From: Streptococcus pyogenes
Lineage (GTDB): Bacteria; Bacillota; Bacilli; Lactobacillales; Streptococcaceae
Direction: 5' to 3'
Assembly (NCBI RefSeq): GCF_002055535.1
Contig: NZ_LN831034.1
Span: 1,240,001 to 1,304,000, forward strand
Length of the DNA stretch: 64,000 nucleotides
The position numbers and the translations under genes were made by a program. This document shows, piece after piece, positions 56,086 to 64,000 of the stretch. The notes below the pieces were generated by a model that was given only the letters and a program-made list of their open reading frames with translations, had not been told where the DNA came from and searched no databases. Within the stretch, counting starts at the first letter, position 1, and each line of letters opens with the position of its first letter.

Positions 56086-56706
56086 TTATTTATCTTTCTT
56101 TCTGATGATAAAATGACTAATTTTGGTATTAAGTTGACTAGTCTGATTACGTTTTGACTTTTCTTTATGCTTAGTATTACTTCGACGTTTTTGACTGGTA
56201 AACGCTTGGTTTTCAGGTTGCTTTTCTTTTGATGCCCGCTTCGATTTGCTCTTAGGTGTTGCGGGCTGCTGATTTGAATAGTTTGGCTTGCGACGATTTG
56301 ATTTTGATTTAGGTGATTTCTTTCGTCTTGGTTGGCGCTCCTCTTCAAATTTAATATCTTGTGGATGAAGATTTTCTAAAACAAAATAAGCACAACCAAA
56401 ATTGCAAAATTCTTTAATATAATCTTCTAAACGTGAGATGCGATTCGTTTTCTTGATATCGTCACTATCCTTATAAAACCCTTTAAGACGAAGCTGTTCA
56501 TTTCCCCAATCGCCAACAATATAGTCATACTTTAGGAGAACTTCTGTATAACGTTGACCAAAGCTAGTCGTATCAAAAGCGTTCTTAACATCTTCTAAGA
56601 GTAACAAATCAATGCCTTCAGCCTTAACTTGCTCTTCAAAATGAATAAATTTGGGACCTGGAAATTTATTATAGTTGTACATTTCTGGCGAAATTTCTTT
56701 TTTCAT
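56086..56706 (-). CDS. yutD: YutD family protein (DUF1027)
   Basis: A 206-residue protein. Residues about 15-115 are the YutD domain (YNYNKFPGPKFIHFE, FDTTSFGQRYTEVLLKYDYI), followed by a Lys/Arg-rich disordered tail of about 85 residues unusual for the core family, suggesting RNA or DNA contact. ATG 56706 follows AAAGGTG. Function unknown; co-transcribed with rlmN. Confidence 0.85.
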   Translation of the reverse strand: MKKEISPEMYNYNKFPGPKFIHFEEQVKAEGIDLLLLEDVKNAFDTTSFGQRYTEVLLKYDYIVGDWGNEQLRLKGFYKDSDDIKKTNRISRLEDYIKEFCNFGCAYFVLENLHPQDIKFEEERQPRRKKSPKSKSNRRKPNYSNQQPATPKSKSKRASKEKQPENQAFTSQKRRSNTKHKEKSKRNQTSQLNTKISHFIIRKKDK

Positions 56707-57153
56707 TTGACACCTTTCTGAAAAATCCATTAGTTGTAACTAAATCGGTTAATTGTCCAGTGATAACTGATTCGTCATCTTTTTTATATCTGTCTATATC
56801 GCCTTTATAGTCTTAGATAATTATGGACACTTGTTATCTTTTTTGCAGTGTTATCTGTAACTCAACCATTATACACTATTTTTTGACTTTTGTAAGTAAA
56901 TGAGAGACTTGCTATCTCATTACTCACTAGCTATAAAATCACGACAATTACTATATTTAGGCTTTATTGCATCATCATCGTGTAACATTCCTCTATGTTA
57001 TCAAAAAGACATTAAGCTTAAGGTTAAGAGTTGCATAAGAATGCATTTTGACTGATAGCGATGAAAGTAATGACAGATAACTTCTTTTAAAGTAGAAGGT
57101 AAATCCCAATAAATCTTCATCATACCTGCTAAAATCTGGACTAATATTATTAC
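56707..57153. other. Intergenic interval with the yutD promoter
   Basis: On the - strand TTACAA (56890-56895), 16-bp spacer, TATAAT (56868-56873) would give a leader of about 155 nt for yutD. The rest (56900-57153) is AT-rich with no gene seen. Confidence 0.5.
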
Positions 57154-58131
57154 TTATCTTTTCCTTATTGTTTCTCGCTCAACGTAGTGAACAGGCAATT
57201 TAATCCGATTTGCTTTCACAGTTAATTGACTAGCAATAGTATAAACTAATTCGGCGGCATAACGGCCCATCAAATAAGAGGATTGATGAATAGTCGATAA
57301 AGAAGGATAAATAAATTGACTCATTAAAATGTCATCATAACCTATTATTTGAACATCTTGAGGAATCTTTTTACCTTGAGAATGCAGTTCATGAATATAA
57401 GCAATAGCATGGATATCAGAAGGTGCTATAATACTGTCTATTGTTGGGTAACACTTGAGGTTGTAACTAGCTTCTAGCTGAATACTTTCAAAATCAAAAT
57501 TCTGACTATCACACACATACATAGTCACGTCTTGTTTTTGAAGGTAAGAAAAACTAGCTTCAAACCGCTCATTAATGTTTTCAGCATTATCCAGCGGACC
57601 TCTTATTAACAAAACTTCTTTTGCCCCTGCTTGCCAGACAGTCTGAGCCGCCAATAAGCCCCCTGCCCTATTATCTGAAAAGACACCGTACTGGGTCTCT
57701 TGGTCAACACGATCTACCACTACAACTGGAATAGCAAGAGTAGGATACCGCTTTGTAAAGTCATGGGTAGTAATAATGCCAGCAGCATTGCTTTGAAGAA
57801 GGACATGGACGTATTCTTCTTCAAGAGCTTCGCTGTCTGAAATATTTCCTAGCATAACCCGATACCCCTTTTCTTTTAAATATTCTTCTGCTCCTCTTGC
57901 TAACCTCGGAAAAAAAGGATTGGAAATGTCTGGTAATAATAAACCGACTAGTTGATTTTTTTTCGTCTTCAATGACTGCGCCAAGACATTTGGAGTGTAA
58001 TGTAATTTTGCTATCGCTGCTTTGATTTTATGCCTTGCATCATCAGATACATATCCTTTTTGAGAAATATACCTGGAGACTGTTGATCTAGAAACACCTG
58101 CTTCTTCAGCAACTTGTTTAATGGTTACCAT
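57154..58131 (-). CDS. LacI/GalR-family transcriptional regulator
   Basis: A 325-residue regulator. Helix-turn-helix and hinge at residues 1-60 (IKQVAEEAGVSRSTVSRYIS), then a periplasmic-binding-like sensor domain (VGLLLPDISNPFFPRLA, IIGYDDILMSQFIYPSL). ATG 58131 has AAGGAGG. It is not next to a sugar operon, so its inducer is unknown. It is distinct from CcpA, being shorter and lacking context. An operator-like site is upstream. Confidence 0.9.
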   Translation of the reverse strand: MVTIKQVAEEAGVSRSTVSRYISQKGYVSDDARHKIKAAIAKLHYTPNVLAQSLKTKKNQLVGLLLPDISNPFFPRLARGAEEYLKEKGYRVMLGNISDSEALEEEYVHVLLQSNAAGIITTHDFTKRYPTLAIPVVVVDRVDQETQYGVFSDNRAGGLLAAQTVWQAGAKEVLLIRGPLDNAENINERFEASFSYLQKQDVTMYVCDSQNFDFESIQLEASYNLKCYPTIDSIIAPSDIHAIAYIHELHSQGKKIPQDVQIIGYDDILMSQFIYPSLSTIHQSSYLMGRYAAELVYTIASQLTVKANRIKLPVHYVERETIRKR

Positions 58132-58544
58132 AGCCTTACCTCCTTGTAAAATAAGTTTATGGGGATTTTTCAATCTCAAGTTTTTAATTTAGTTGTTATA
58201 ACGTTAACTTGTCTATTGCAAGGCTTTCCAGAATAATAGAGTCATGGAATGGACTCATGATTATCTGCGCAAGTTCTTGGATGAGCTAGTGAAAAAAATC
58301 AATTTTCACTAGGTGTTTTTAGTATGCTCTATTTCCAGATAATCGACTAAAGTTTACTCAATTCTCTATTGCCTTTTTACCACTAGACTTTTATAACATC
58401 TTTTTTACGCTGTCAAGTTAGATATGTTTTATGTAAAAAATGATTGAACCCAAAAGACTGGTCAAGGATCTGTCTATCTGGTTCAACCGTTTTTTATGAG
58501 TTAATAGCGTGAATATAATTGAATATAATACATTCATAGTTATT
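58132..58544. other. Intergenic interval with operator, divergent short transcript candidate and terminators
   Basis: GTTATAACGTTAAC (58195-58208) is a CG-centred near-palindrome typical of LacI operators. On the + strand CTAGTGAAAA...TTTTCACTAG (58286-58312) followed by GTGTTTTTAG is a strong terminator with no + gene upstream. TTGAACC...GGGTTCAA on the - strand (about 58443-58490) with a T-run ends the Lon-like gene. Confidence 0.5.
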
Positions 58545-59582
58545 TTATTTGCGAAGATAAACCAGTGCCTCTTGAACAGTCGTAACAGGAACAATCTTCA
58601 TTTTGGTCTTTAGTCGTTTGGCTGCCCGTTTGGCTTCTTCGTAATTACTTATAGCATTTGGATTAACTTTTTTAATTTCCTTATCAACAGGATTATTCGG
58701 AACAAAAAATATATCTGCACCAGCTTCAGCTGCTGCAACTACTTTAAGACCTGCACCACCAATATCTCCTACTTCGCCATCCTTGCCAATAGTTCCTGTA
58801 CCTGCAATTGTACGGCCCTTGCGTAAATCTTCTTTAGTTATTTGATCATATATATCAAGAGTAAACATTAGACCAGCACTAGGTCCTCCTACTCCTTTAG
58901 TACTAAAGATCACTGTGTCTTCTGAATTGACACTTGTATGATCAGTCAAGGCAATGCCAATCCCATTTTTCCCATTTTTCAGTTTGATAATACGGCCAAC
59001 TCCTTTTTTAGGCTTATTATCACTCGTAAACTGAACCGTAACTTCATCCCCTAGTTTTAGGTGAGAAACATAGTCAATAAGTTCTGCTGAACTAGTAAAC
59101 TGTTTACCATTTACACCTGTTACAGTATCTGCTAAGTGTAGCGTTCCTTTAAAAGTAGATTCGTTGTTTACGTCTAAAACATATACGCCTTTATAATCTA
59201 ATGTAACTGGTTTTCCAGCTAAGGATAAAGCTTGATAAATAGCTGCATTTTGTGATGTTTCCATGTAAAATTGATTAATTCGAAGGAAATCAGCATCGCT
59301 GTATCCGCCTGTTGTATCTTCTGCTGTACTAATTTCAGTAAACGGTGTCAGCCAAGCATATAATAGCTGAGCGAGGCTGGCACGACTAATGCCCACTGCA
59401 ACAAACTGGTAAGCTCCTTTTCGTTTGTCTTCTTTGCCATTGACTTGTAAGACAGTCCGAATATCGTAAGCGCCTCCAGGCATTTCAATATAATAAGGTA
59501 GCGGAAAAAATAACGCTAGCAACAAAGAGATTAAAGCTAGCAGACCCACTAACCACCATTTGATTTTTTTAAGTCTTTTCAT
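58545..59582 (-). CDS. Lon-like PDZ-domain membrane protease (YlbL/SepM-type)
   Basis: A 345-residue membrane-anchored serine protease. Residues 8-27 are the signal anchor, about 125-205 a PDZ domain, and 215-345 the Lon-type protease with Ser235 (GGPSAGLM) and Lys280 (GAGLKVVAA) as catalytic dyad. The homologue SepM in S. mutans processes the competence peptide. It overlaps coaD by 14 bases. Confidence 0.92.
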   Translation of the reverse strand: MKRLKKIKWWLVGLLALISLLLALFFPLPYYIEMPGGAYDIRTVLQVNGKEDKRKGAYQFVAVGISRASLAQLLYAWLTPFTEISTAEDTTGGYSDADFLRINQFYMETSQNAAIYQALSLAGKPVTLDYKGVYVLDVNNESTFKGTLHLADTVTGVNGKQFTSSAELIDYVSHLKLGDEVTVQFTSDNKPKKGVGRIIKLKNGKNGIGIALTDHTSVNSEDTVIFSTKGVGGPSAGLMFTLDIYDQITKEDLRKGRTIAGTGTIGKDGEVGDIGGAGLKVVAAAEAGADIFFVPNNPVDKEIKKVNPNAISNYEEAKRAAKRLKTKMKIVPVTTVQEALVYLRK

Positions 59583-60060
59583 TCATTTTCTCCACTTGAG
59601 CAATAACCGACTGAGGAACCAAACCTTCTAAGGAAGACTGAAAATGAATTAGCTCTCTCACACGACTAGAGCTAAGGGCCTGCCATTTATTTCTTGATAT
59701 CAAATAGACGGTTTCAATATTTGGAGCTAAAAGGTGATTAAAATATTCCAAATTTTCTTCATACTCAAAGTCAGTTGCATTTCGCAAGCCTCTAATCAAG
59801 TGAGTTACTCGTAATTCTTTAGCTACATCAATAGCTAAACGTTCGTGCGAAGTTACTACAATTACATTTGTAAAATCAGCCAGAGCTTGAGTAAGCATTG
59901 CTTTACGAACTTCTAGTTTAAAATAGCTTTTTTTGGTAGGATTATCAAAAATCCCAACATATATTTGATCAAATAGGCCACTTGCCCGTTTAACAATATC
60001 GAGATGACCGTTTGTAACAGGATCAAATGACCCTGTATAAAGTCCTATTTTAGTTAACAT
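59569..60060 (-). CDS. coaD: Pantetheine-phosphate adenylyltransferase
   Basis: A 163-residue nucleotidyltransferase of CoA synthesis. The TxxH-type motif is TGSFDPVTNGHLDI and the KMSKS-like loop is SSSRVREL. Conserved downstream neighbour of rsmD; overlaps it by eleven bases. Confidence 0.96.
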   Translation of the reverse strand: MLTKIGLYTGSFDPVTNGHLDIVKRASGLFDQIYVGIFDNPTKKSYFKLEVRKAMLTQALADFTNVIVVTSHERLAIDVAKELRVTHLIRGLRNATDFEYEENLEYFNHLLAPNIETVYLISRNKWQALSSSRVRELIHFQSSLEGLVPQSVIAQVEKMNEKT

Positions 60061-60589
60061 AAACTGTTACCTTACTAATTCCATAAATTTTTTCTTTCCA
60101 AATACCTAACGTTGCAATCTCTTTTGGCAACAAGACTGTTTTATCTGTCTCACAGACAACCATAACCTGTTCACTCAATAAGTTTTTAGCTGCTAAAGCT
60201 TCAATAGTTGCCACAATTGTTTCTTTGGCATAAGGAGGGTCTAAAAAGACTAAGTCAAATCGACCAGTCAAGCAATCAATAGCTCGCTCAGCTTCCATTT
60301 TTAACAAGGTAAACCGATTCTCAGCTTTAGTCATTATAATATTGTCTTGAATAATAGCTTGCGCTTTACGATTCTTCTCAACCAAAACTGCAGCAGACAT
60401 CCCACGAGAAACAGCCTCAATGGCTAATCCACCTGAACCTGCAAACAAATCTAAAACACGACCACCATTAAAGTAAGGTCCTATCATATTAAAAATCGCA
60501 CCTCTAACTTTGTCTGAAGTAGGGCGTGTTATCTTTCCATCGAGCGTCTTTAAAGGACGCCCACCAAATTCACCTGATACAACTCTCAT
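60050..60589 (-). CDS. rsmD: 16S rRNA guanine-N2 methyltransferase RsmD
   Basis: A 179-residue methyltransferase acting on G966. AdoMet site VLDLFAGSGGLAIEAVSRG and catalytic DPPY (LVFLDPPYAK) are present. It starts with MRVVSGEFGGRPL, standard for RsmD. Confidence 0.95.
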   Translation of the reverse strand: MRVVSGEFGGRPLKTLDGKITRPTSDKVRGAIFNMIGPYFNGGRVLDLFAGSGGLAIEAVSRGMSAAVLVEKNRKAQAIIQDNIIMTKAENRFTLLKMEAERAIDCLTGRFDLVFLDPPYAKETIVATIEALAAKNLLSEQVMVVCETDKTVLLPKEIATLGIWKEKIYGISKVTVYVN

Positions 60590-60711
60590 AACATTTATTA
60601 TAGCAAATTTCTAGCTCTAAACCTTAAAAATGATTTCTTTTTTCAATATTTCTGATCATTTATTTAAAGTCTCTTATACAAGTGGAAAACTTAGCAAAAT
60701 GATGTGATTAC

Positions 60712-61704
60712 TTATAAAATATTATCGTAGCTATCACGAACTTCTTGGGGCCAAACGGAGGTCTGAACTTCTCCAATATGTTGTTTACGCAACAAAAACA
60801 TGACCATACGTGATTGACCGATTCCTCCACCAATCGTTAGAGGGAAAAGTCCATTCAACAAAGATTTGTGCCAATCAAAGCCTAAGCGGTCTTGGTCACC
60901 AGTCATTTCCACCTGACGTTTTAGGGCCTCTTCATCCACACGGATCCCCATTGAGGATAATTCAAAGGCTGAACCAAGTTGGTCATTCCAAACCAAAATA
61001 TCACCATTAAGCCCATGATAGCCATTTTCAGTTTCTGTTGTCCAGTCATCATAGTCAGGAGCGCGGCCATCGTGTGGTTTACCGTCAGGTAAAACCCCGC
61101 CAATACCAATTAAAAAGACTGCTCCAAATTCTTTAGTAATGGCATTTTCACGTTCTTTGGGCGTCAAATCAGGGTATTTAGCTACCAATTCTTCGGTATG
61201 AATGAAGGTTATTTTCTTAGGTAAAACAGCCTCAATATCATAACGAGCTTCTACAGCTAATTCAGTTAACCGAATGACCTTGTAAATGGTTTCAACGGTT
61301 TCTTTGAGGTAAGCGAGATTACGTTTGCCATCAGGGATGACTTTTTCCCAGTCCCATTGGTCAACATAGACAGAATGGGTTTGGTCAAGTGAATCCTCAT
61401 CAGGTCGGAGAGCCTTCATATTAACAACAAGGCCTTCACCTTCATTAAACCCAAAACGGGCTAAGGTGTGACGTTTCCATTTTGCTAATGAATGCACAAC
61501 TTCAAAGGTTGCATTAGGAATTTTCAAGACATTGACAGATACTGGATTTTCAGTACCGGACAAATTATCTTGCATACCGTCCCCGACCCGACTTAAAATG
61601 GGTCCTTGCACTTCAACAACATCTAACTTAGCAATCAAATACTGAGTGAACGTATTCTTAACAAAGGAAATCTCCTCTTGTTGATGAATAAAACTTTTCT
61701 TCAT
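60712..61704 (-). CDS. asnA: Aspartate-ammonia ligase
   Basis: A 330-residue asparagine synthetase A, class II synthetase fold. Blocks include [57 protein letters not shown] and the C-terminal [14 protein letters not shown]. It is monocistronic. Confidence 0.96.
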   Translation of the reverse strand: MKKSFIHQQEEISFVKNTFTQYLIAKLDVVEVQGPILSRVGDGMQDNLSGTENPVSVNVLKIPNATFEVVHSLAKWKRHTLARFGFNEGEGLVVNMKALRPDEDSLDQTHSVYVDQWDWEKVIPDGKRNLAYLKETVETIYKVIRLTELAVEARYDIEAVLPKKITFIHTEELVAKYPDLTPKERENAITKEFGAVFLIGIGGVLPDGKPHDGRAPDYDDWTTETENGYHGLNGDILVWNDQLGSAFELSSMGIRVDEEALKRQVEMTGDQDRLGFDWHKSLLNGLFPLTIGGGIGQSRMVMFLLRKQHIGEVQTSVWPQEVRDSYDNIL

Positions 61705-62016
61705 AGTTCTTCCTTCTTTTTTGGTAATCTTTTTGGGACTAATGAGCTCAACGACTTAGCAGTTCTCTTTATACGTTGTCCACTTTTGTTTATTCTAATA
61801 TTTTGAAAAATAAAAAATAGTATGGTTATTATACACCTATCAAAGCTAAAAGAAAAGGCTAATTCTCAATAAAATTAGCCTTTTCTAATACTATTATTGT
61901 TTTTTATTATGGCACACTCTTTTCCTTTAAAAACAGTATCAACTCTTTATGTCAGTCGTACTCTTCAGAAAATACCATTAAATGAGTCTTTTAAACAGAA
62001 CTAAAAATCCTCTTGA
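61705..62016. other. Intergenic interval with arcC terminator
   Basis: No gene seen. AGAAAAGGCTAATT...ATTAGCCTTTTCT (about 61850-61886) is a bidirectional hairpin with T-runs ending the arc genes and screening asnA. Confidence 0.65.
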
Positions 62017-62967
62017 TTACCCTGCGATAATTTGTGTTCCAGCGTTTGCTGATAGTACATTGTCAATATTTTCGAGCGATGTGATAATGGCTTTAGCATT
62101 TGGTTTGTTTTCAACAAAAGCAATGGCAGCTTCCACTTTTGGTAACATACTACCTGGTGCAAATTGGTCTTGTGTGATGTATTCTTTCATTTGAGAGACA
62201 GTCACTTCTTCCAATTTGGCTTGGTCAGGTTTGTTGAAGTTGACGTAAACATTATCAACTCCTGTCAAAACGATAAAGAGGTCTGCGTCCACCAATTCTG
62301 AAAGGGTTTGACTAGCAAAGTCCTTGTCAATAACAGCTTCCACACCAGTCAGGGTCTTGCTAGTAGCATCTTCCACAACGGGCACACCGCCACCACCAGC
62401 ACTAACCACAACAACGCCAGAATCAACGAGACTTCTGATGACATTGGCTTCTTTAATACCAACTGGTTTTGGTGATGGCACAACCTTACGCCAGCCACGA
62501 CCTGCATCTTCTTTGAAACTTGCACCAGACTCCGCCATTTGTTTTTTGGCATCTTCTTCGGTAAGAAATGGACCAATTGGTTTTGTTGGGTTTTCAAAAG
62601 CTGGGTCTTTGGCATCCACGATCACTTGAGTGACAACAGCTGCCACTTCTTTTTGAATACCTTGGGCTTGCAATTCATTATCGAGGGCATTAACTAACCA
62701 AAAACCGATGCTACCTTCTGTCATGGCAACACAAGTATCCAAAGGCATAGCCGGATTCTTTTCAGAATCTGCTGCTGCTTGTTGTAACAAGAGATTACCA
62801 ACTTGTGGGCCATTGCCGTGGGTCACGATGACTTCATGACCTTCTTTAATTAATTTAACCAGTGATTTTGATGTGGAAATCAAGGCTTCTTGTTGTGCTT
62901 TTGCTGACGCATCTGTTGAAAGAATAGCATTTCCTCCAAGTGCGACTACGATTTTTTGTTTCGTCAT
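62017..62967 (-). CDS. arcC: Carbamate kinase
   Basis: A 316-residue kinase yielding ATP from carbamoyl phosphate, the last step of arginine catabolism by the deiminase pathway. It has [38 protein letters not shown] and [17 protein letters not shown]. It lies downstream of a dipeptidase gene. Confidence 0.97.
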   Translation of the reverse strand: MTKQKIVVALGGNAILSTDASAKAQQEALISTSKSLVKLIKEGHEVIVTHGNGPQVGNLLLQQAAADSEKNPAMPLDTCVAMTEGSIGFWLVNALDNELQAQGIQKEVAAVVTQVIVDAKDPAFENPTKPIGPFLTEEDAKKQMAESGASFKEDAGRGWRKVVPSPKPVGIKEANVIRSLVDSGVVVVSAGGGGVPVVEDATSKTLTGVEAVIDKDFASQTLSELVDADLFIVLTGVDNVYVNFNKPDQAKLEEVTVSQMKEYITQDQFAPGSMLPKVEAAIAFVENKPNAKAIITSLENIDNVLSANAGTQIIAG

Positions 62968-62986
62968 AATTACTCCTCATATCTTG

Positions 62987-64000
62987 TTATCGCGTTAGTC
63001 GGTAAATAGCTTCCGCATAAATATCCATAGCGCGGTAAGCATCCGCTAAAACAATATGTTCATTTTCTTGGTGTTCCGTTTGAACAGCATCAGGGAAAAG
63101 GGCACCAAAGGCAACACAATTCTTCATTGTTCTAGCAAAGGTTGCCCCTCCTGATGATTGGGCAGGGCTTTGATCACCTGTTTTTTTCCGATAGACAGAT
63201 AACAAGGTTGTTACCAATTCACTGTCTAATGGCACATATAATGGGGCCAAATAATCAAATTCTTCATAGGTTAGGCCGTATTCTTGTGCTTTTTGGCTTA
63301 ATTGTTGGACTAATTTTTCCTTATCTGCCAAAACTGGAATCCGAATATCTAGGCGAATTTCTGCCTTGTCTTTGGTTAAGGTAAGCCCTGCGGCATTAAA
63401 GCTTAATTTGCCTGAAGGTTCATCTTCGATTCTGCCAAAAATATTAAGTGCTCTGCCATCTTCATCAATGACATTAGCAAGAAAATCAAGGGTTTTGTTA
63501 GGTTCAAGGACCACTAAAGCCTTGGCAAGCCTAATCATAGCGTTGATGCCATCGGGAGCATCTTTAGCATGTTGGGCGAGACCATAAACCGTTAATTCTC
63601 CCTCTTTGACGACGTACTCAAAGCCAAGCTTATCTAGTTCTTTTTGTAAAGCCTCAAGCTTATCACCTTGATAAGAGGCTCTTGCAGGAACAACATTGTA
63701 GGCTTGTCCGATTTCAAGTGACAGTTTATCAGAACCTTTCCCCACTAATTTTGCCTGAAGTAGGCCTTTTTCGGCATAGGTTAAAGGGAAACTTGAATCA
63801 GGAGCAAACCCAAAGGTAGCCTGTTCTTCTACATCATTGTAGCGATTCATACACCGCCACAAAGTTTCTTCATCTGTTCCGAAAATAAAACGAATGCGTT
63901 TATTAAAGGTAACGCCTGCATCTATCAAGGCTTTGGTGGCAAATAGCGCCATCATAGTAGGCCCTTTATCGTCTTGAGTGCCTCGACCAAATAAACAGCC
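62987..64000 (-). CDS. M20 dipeptidase (PepV-type), 5' end outside window
   Basis: The 3' part of a metallodipeptidase in the arginine-deiminase cluster. The readable frame continues past position 64000 and carries GRGTQDDKGPTMMALFA with a metal-binding Asp, then FIFGTDEETLWRCMNRY and FAPDSSFPLTYAEKG. It lacks only the N-terminus in this window. It may supply arginine-containing peptides to arcABC. The first in-window ATG at 63955 is internal, not the start. Confidence 0.92.
   Translation of the reverse strand, partial: GCLFGRGTQDDKGPTMMALFATKALIDAGVTFNKRIRFIFGTDEETLWRCMNRYNDVEEQATFGFAPDSSFPLTYAEKGLLQAKLVGKGSDKLSLEIGQAYNVVPARASYQGDKLEALQKELDKLGFEYVVKEGELTVYGLAQHAKDAPDGINAMIRLAKALVVLEPNKTLDFLANVIDEDGRALNIFGRIEDEPSGKLSFNAAGLTLTKDKAEIRLDIRIPVLADKEKLVQQLSQKAQEYGLTYEEFDYLAPLYVPLDSELVTTLLSVYRKKTGDQSPAQSSGGATFARTMKNCVAFGALFPDAVQTEHQENEHIVLADAYRAMDIYAEAIYRLTR

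Overview
The window reads as a chromosome segment of a low-GC streptococcus, almost certainly Streptococcus pyogenes or a very close relative. The evidence is the gene set and order (hup, ypmS, degV, recN-argR-tlyA-ispA-xseBA, clpE, ileS-divIVA-dcw cluster, typA, glcK, dpr, coaD, asnA, arcC), an LPXTG surface protein, a CtsR operator, a PerR box and a SigX (CIN-box) site. Species assignment is by recall of gene order; no search was run.

Region 1 (about 1-16,750) is most of an integrated siphovirus prophage, inserted at the 3' end of hup. A tyrosine integrase, a HIRAN protein and a LexA-like repressor lie on the + strand. The lytic genes run leftward on the - strand: Cro, small early genes, a replication module (winged-helix protein, iteron origin, DnaD domain), RecT with an Fe-S type PD-(D/E)XK nuclease, a RuvC-like resolvase, a methyltransferase-like protein, an ArpU/RinA-like regulator, HNH endonuclease, a zinc-finger protein, portal, a MuF head protein, the large terminase and scaffold. 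Capsid, tail, lysis and any virulence cargo lie left of position 1. Unusual points are a zinc-metalloprotease motif fused to the MuF protein, TerL placed after portal and MuF, three GNRA-loop terminators in the packaging operon, helically phased 10-bp repeats beside the late regulator, three tiny promoter-plus-terminator units, and a replication gene that looks broken at its start codon.

Region 2 (about 16,789-36,300) is core chromosome: HU, membrane and secreted proteins, a surface protein of unknown role, an operon for DNA repair, arginine regulation, isoprenoid synthesis and exonuclease VII, then folD, phosphoglucomutase, photolyase, an amino-acid ABC transporter, CtsR-controlled clpE, a NUDIX protein and two DUF genes.

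Region 3 (36,311-49,053) is the cell-division and wall cluster on the - strand: T-box controlled ileS, then divIVA, ylmH, yggT, sepF, yggS, ftsZ and ftsA, and a separate murD-murG-divIB operon.

Region 4 (49,423-64,000) holds typA, a rhodanese-like protein, glcK-yqgQ, dpr, a SigX-type prepilin peptidase gene, yutD-rlmN, a LacI-family regulator, rsmD-coaD-Lon-like protease, asnA, and the end of an arginine-deiminase locus (arcC and a truncated M20 dipeptidase). No rRNA, tRNA, IS element or CRISPR array was seen.
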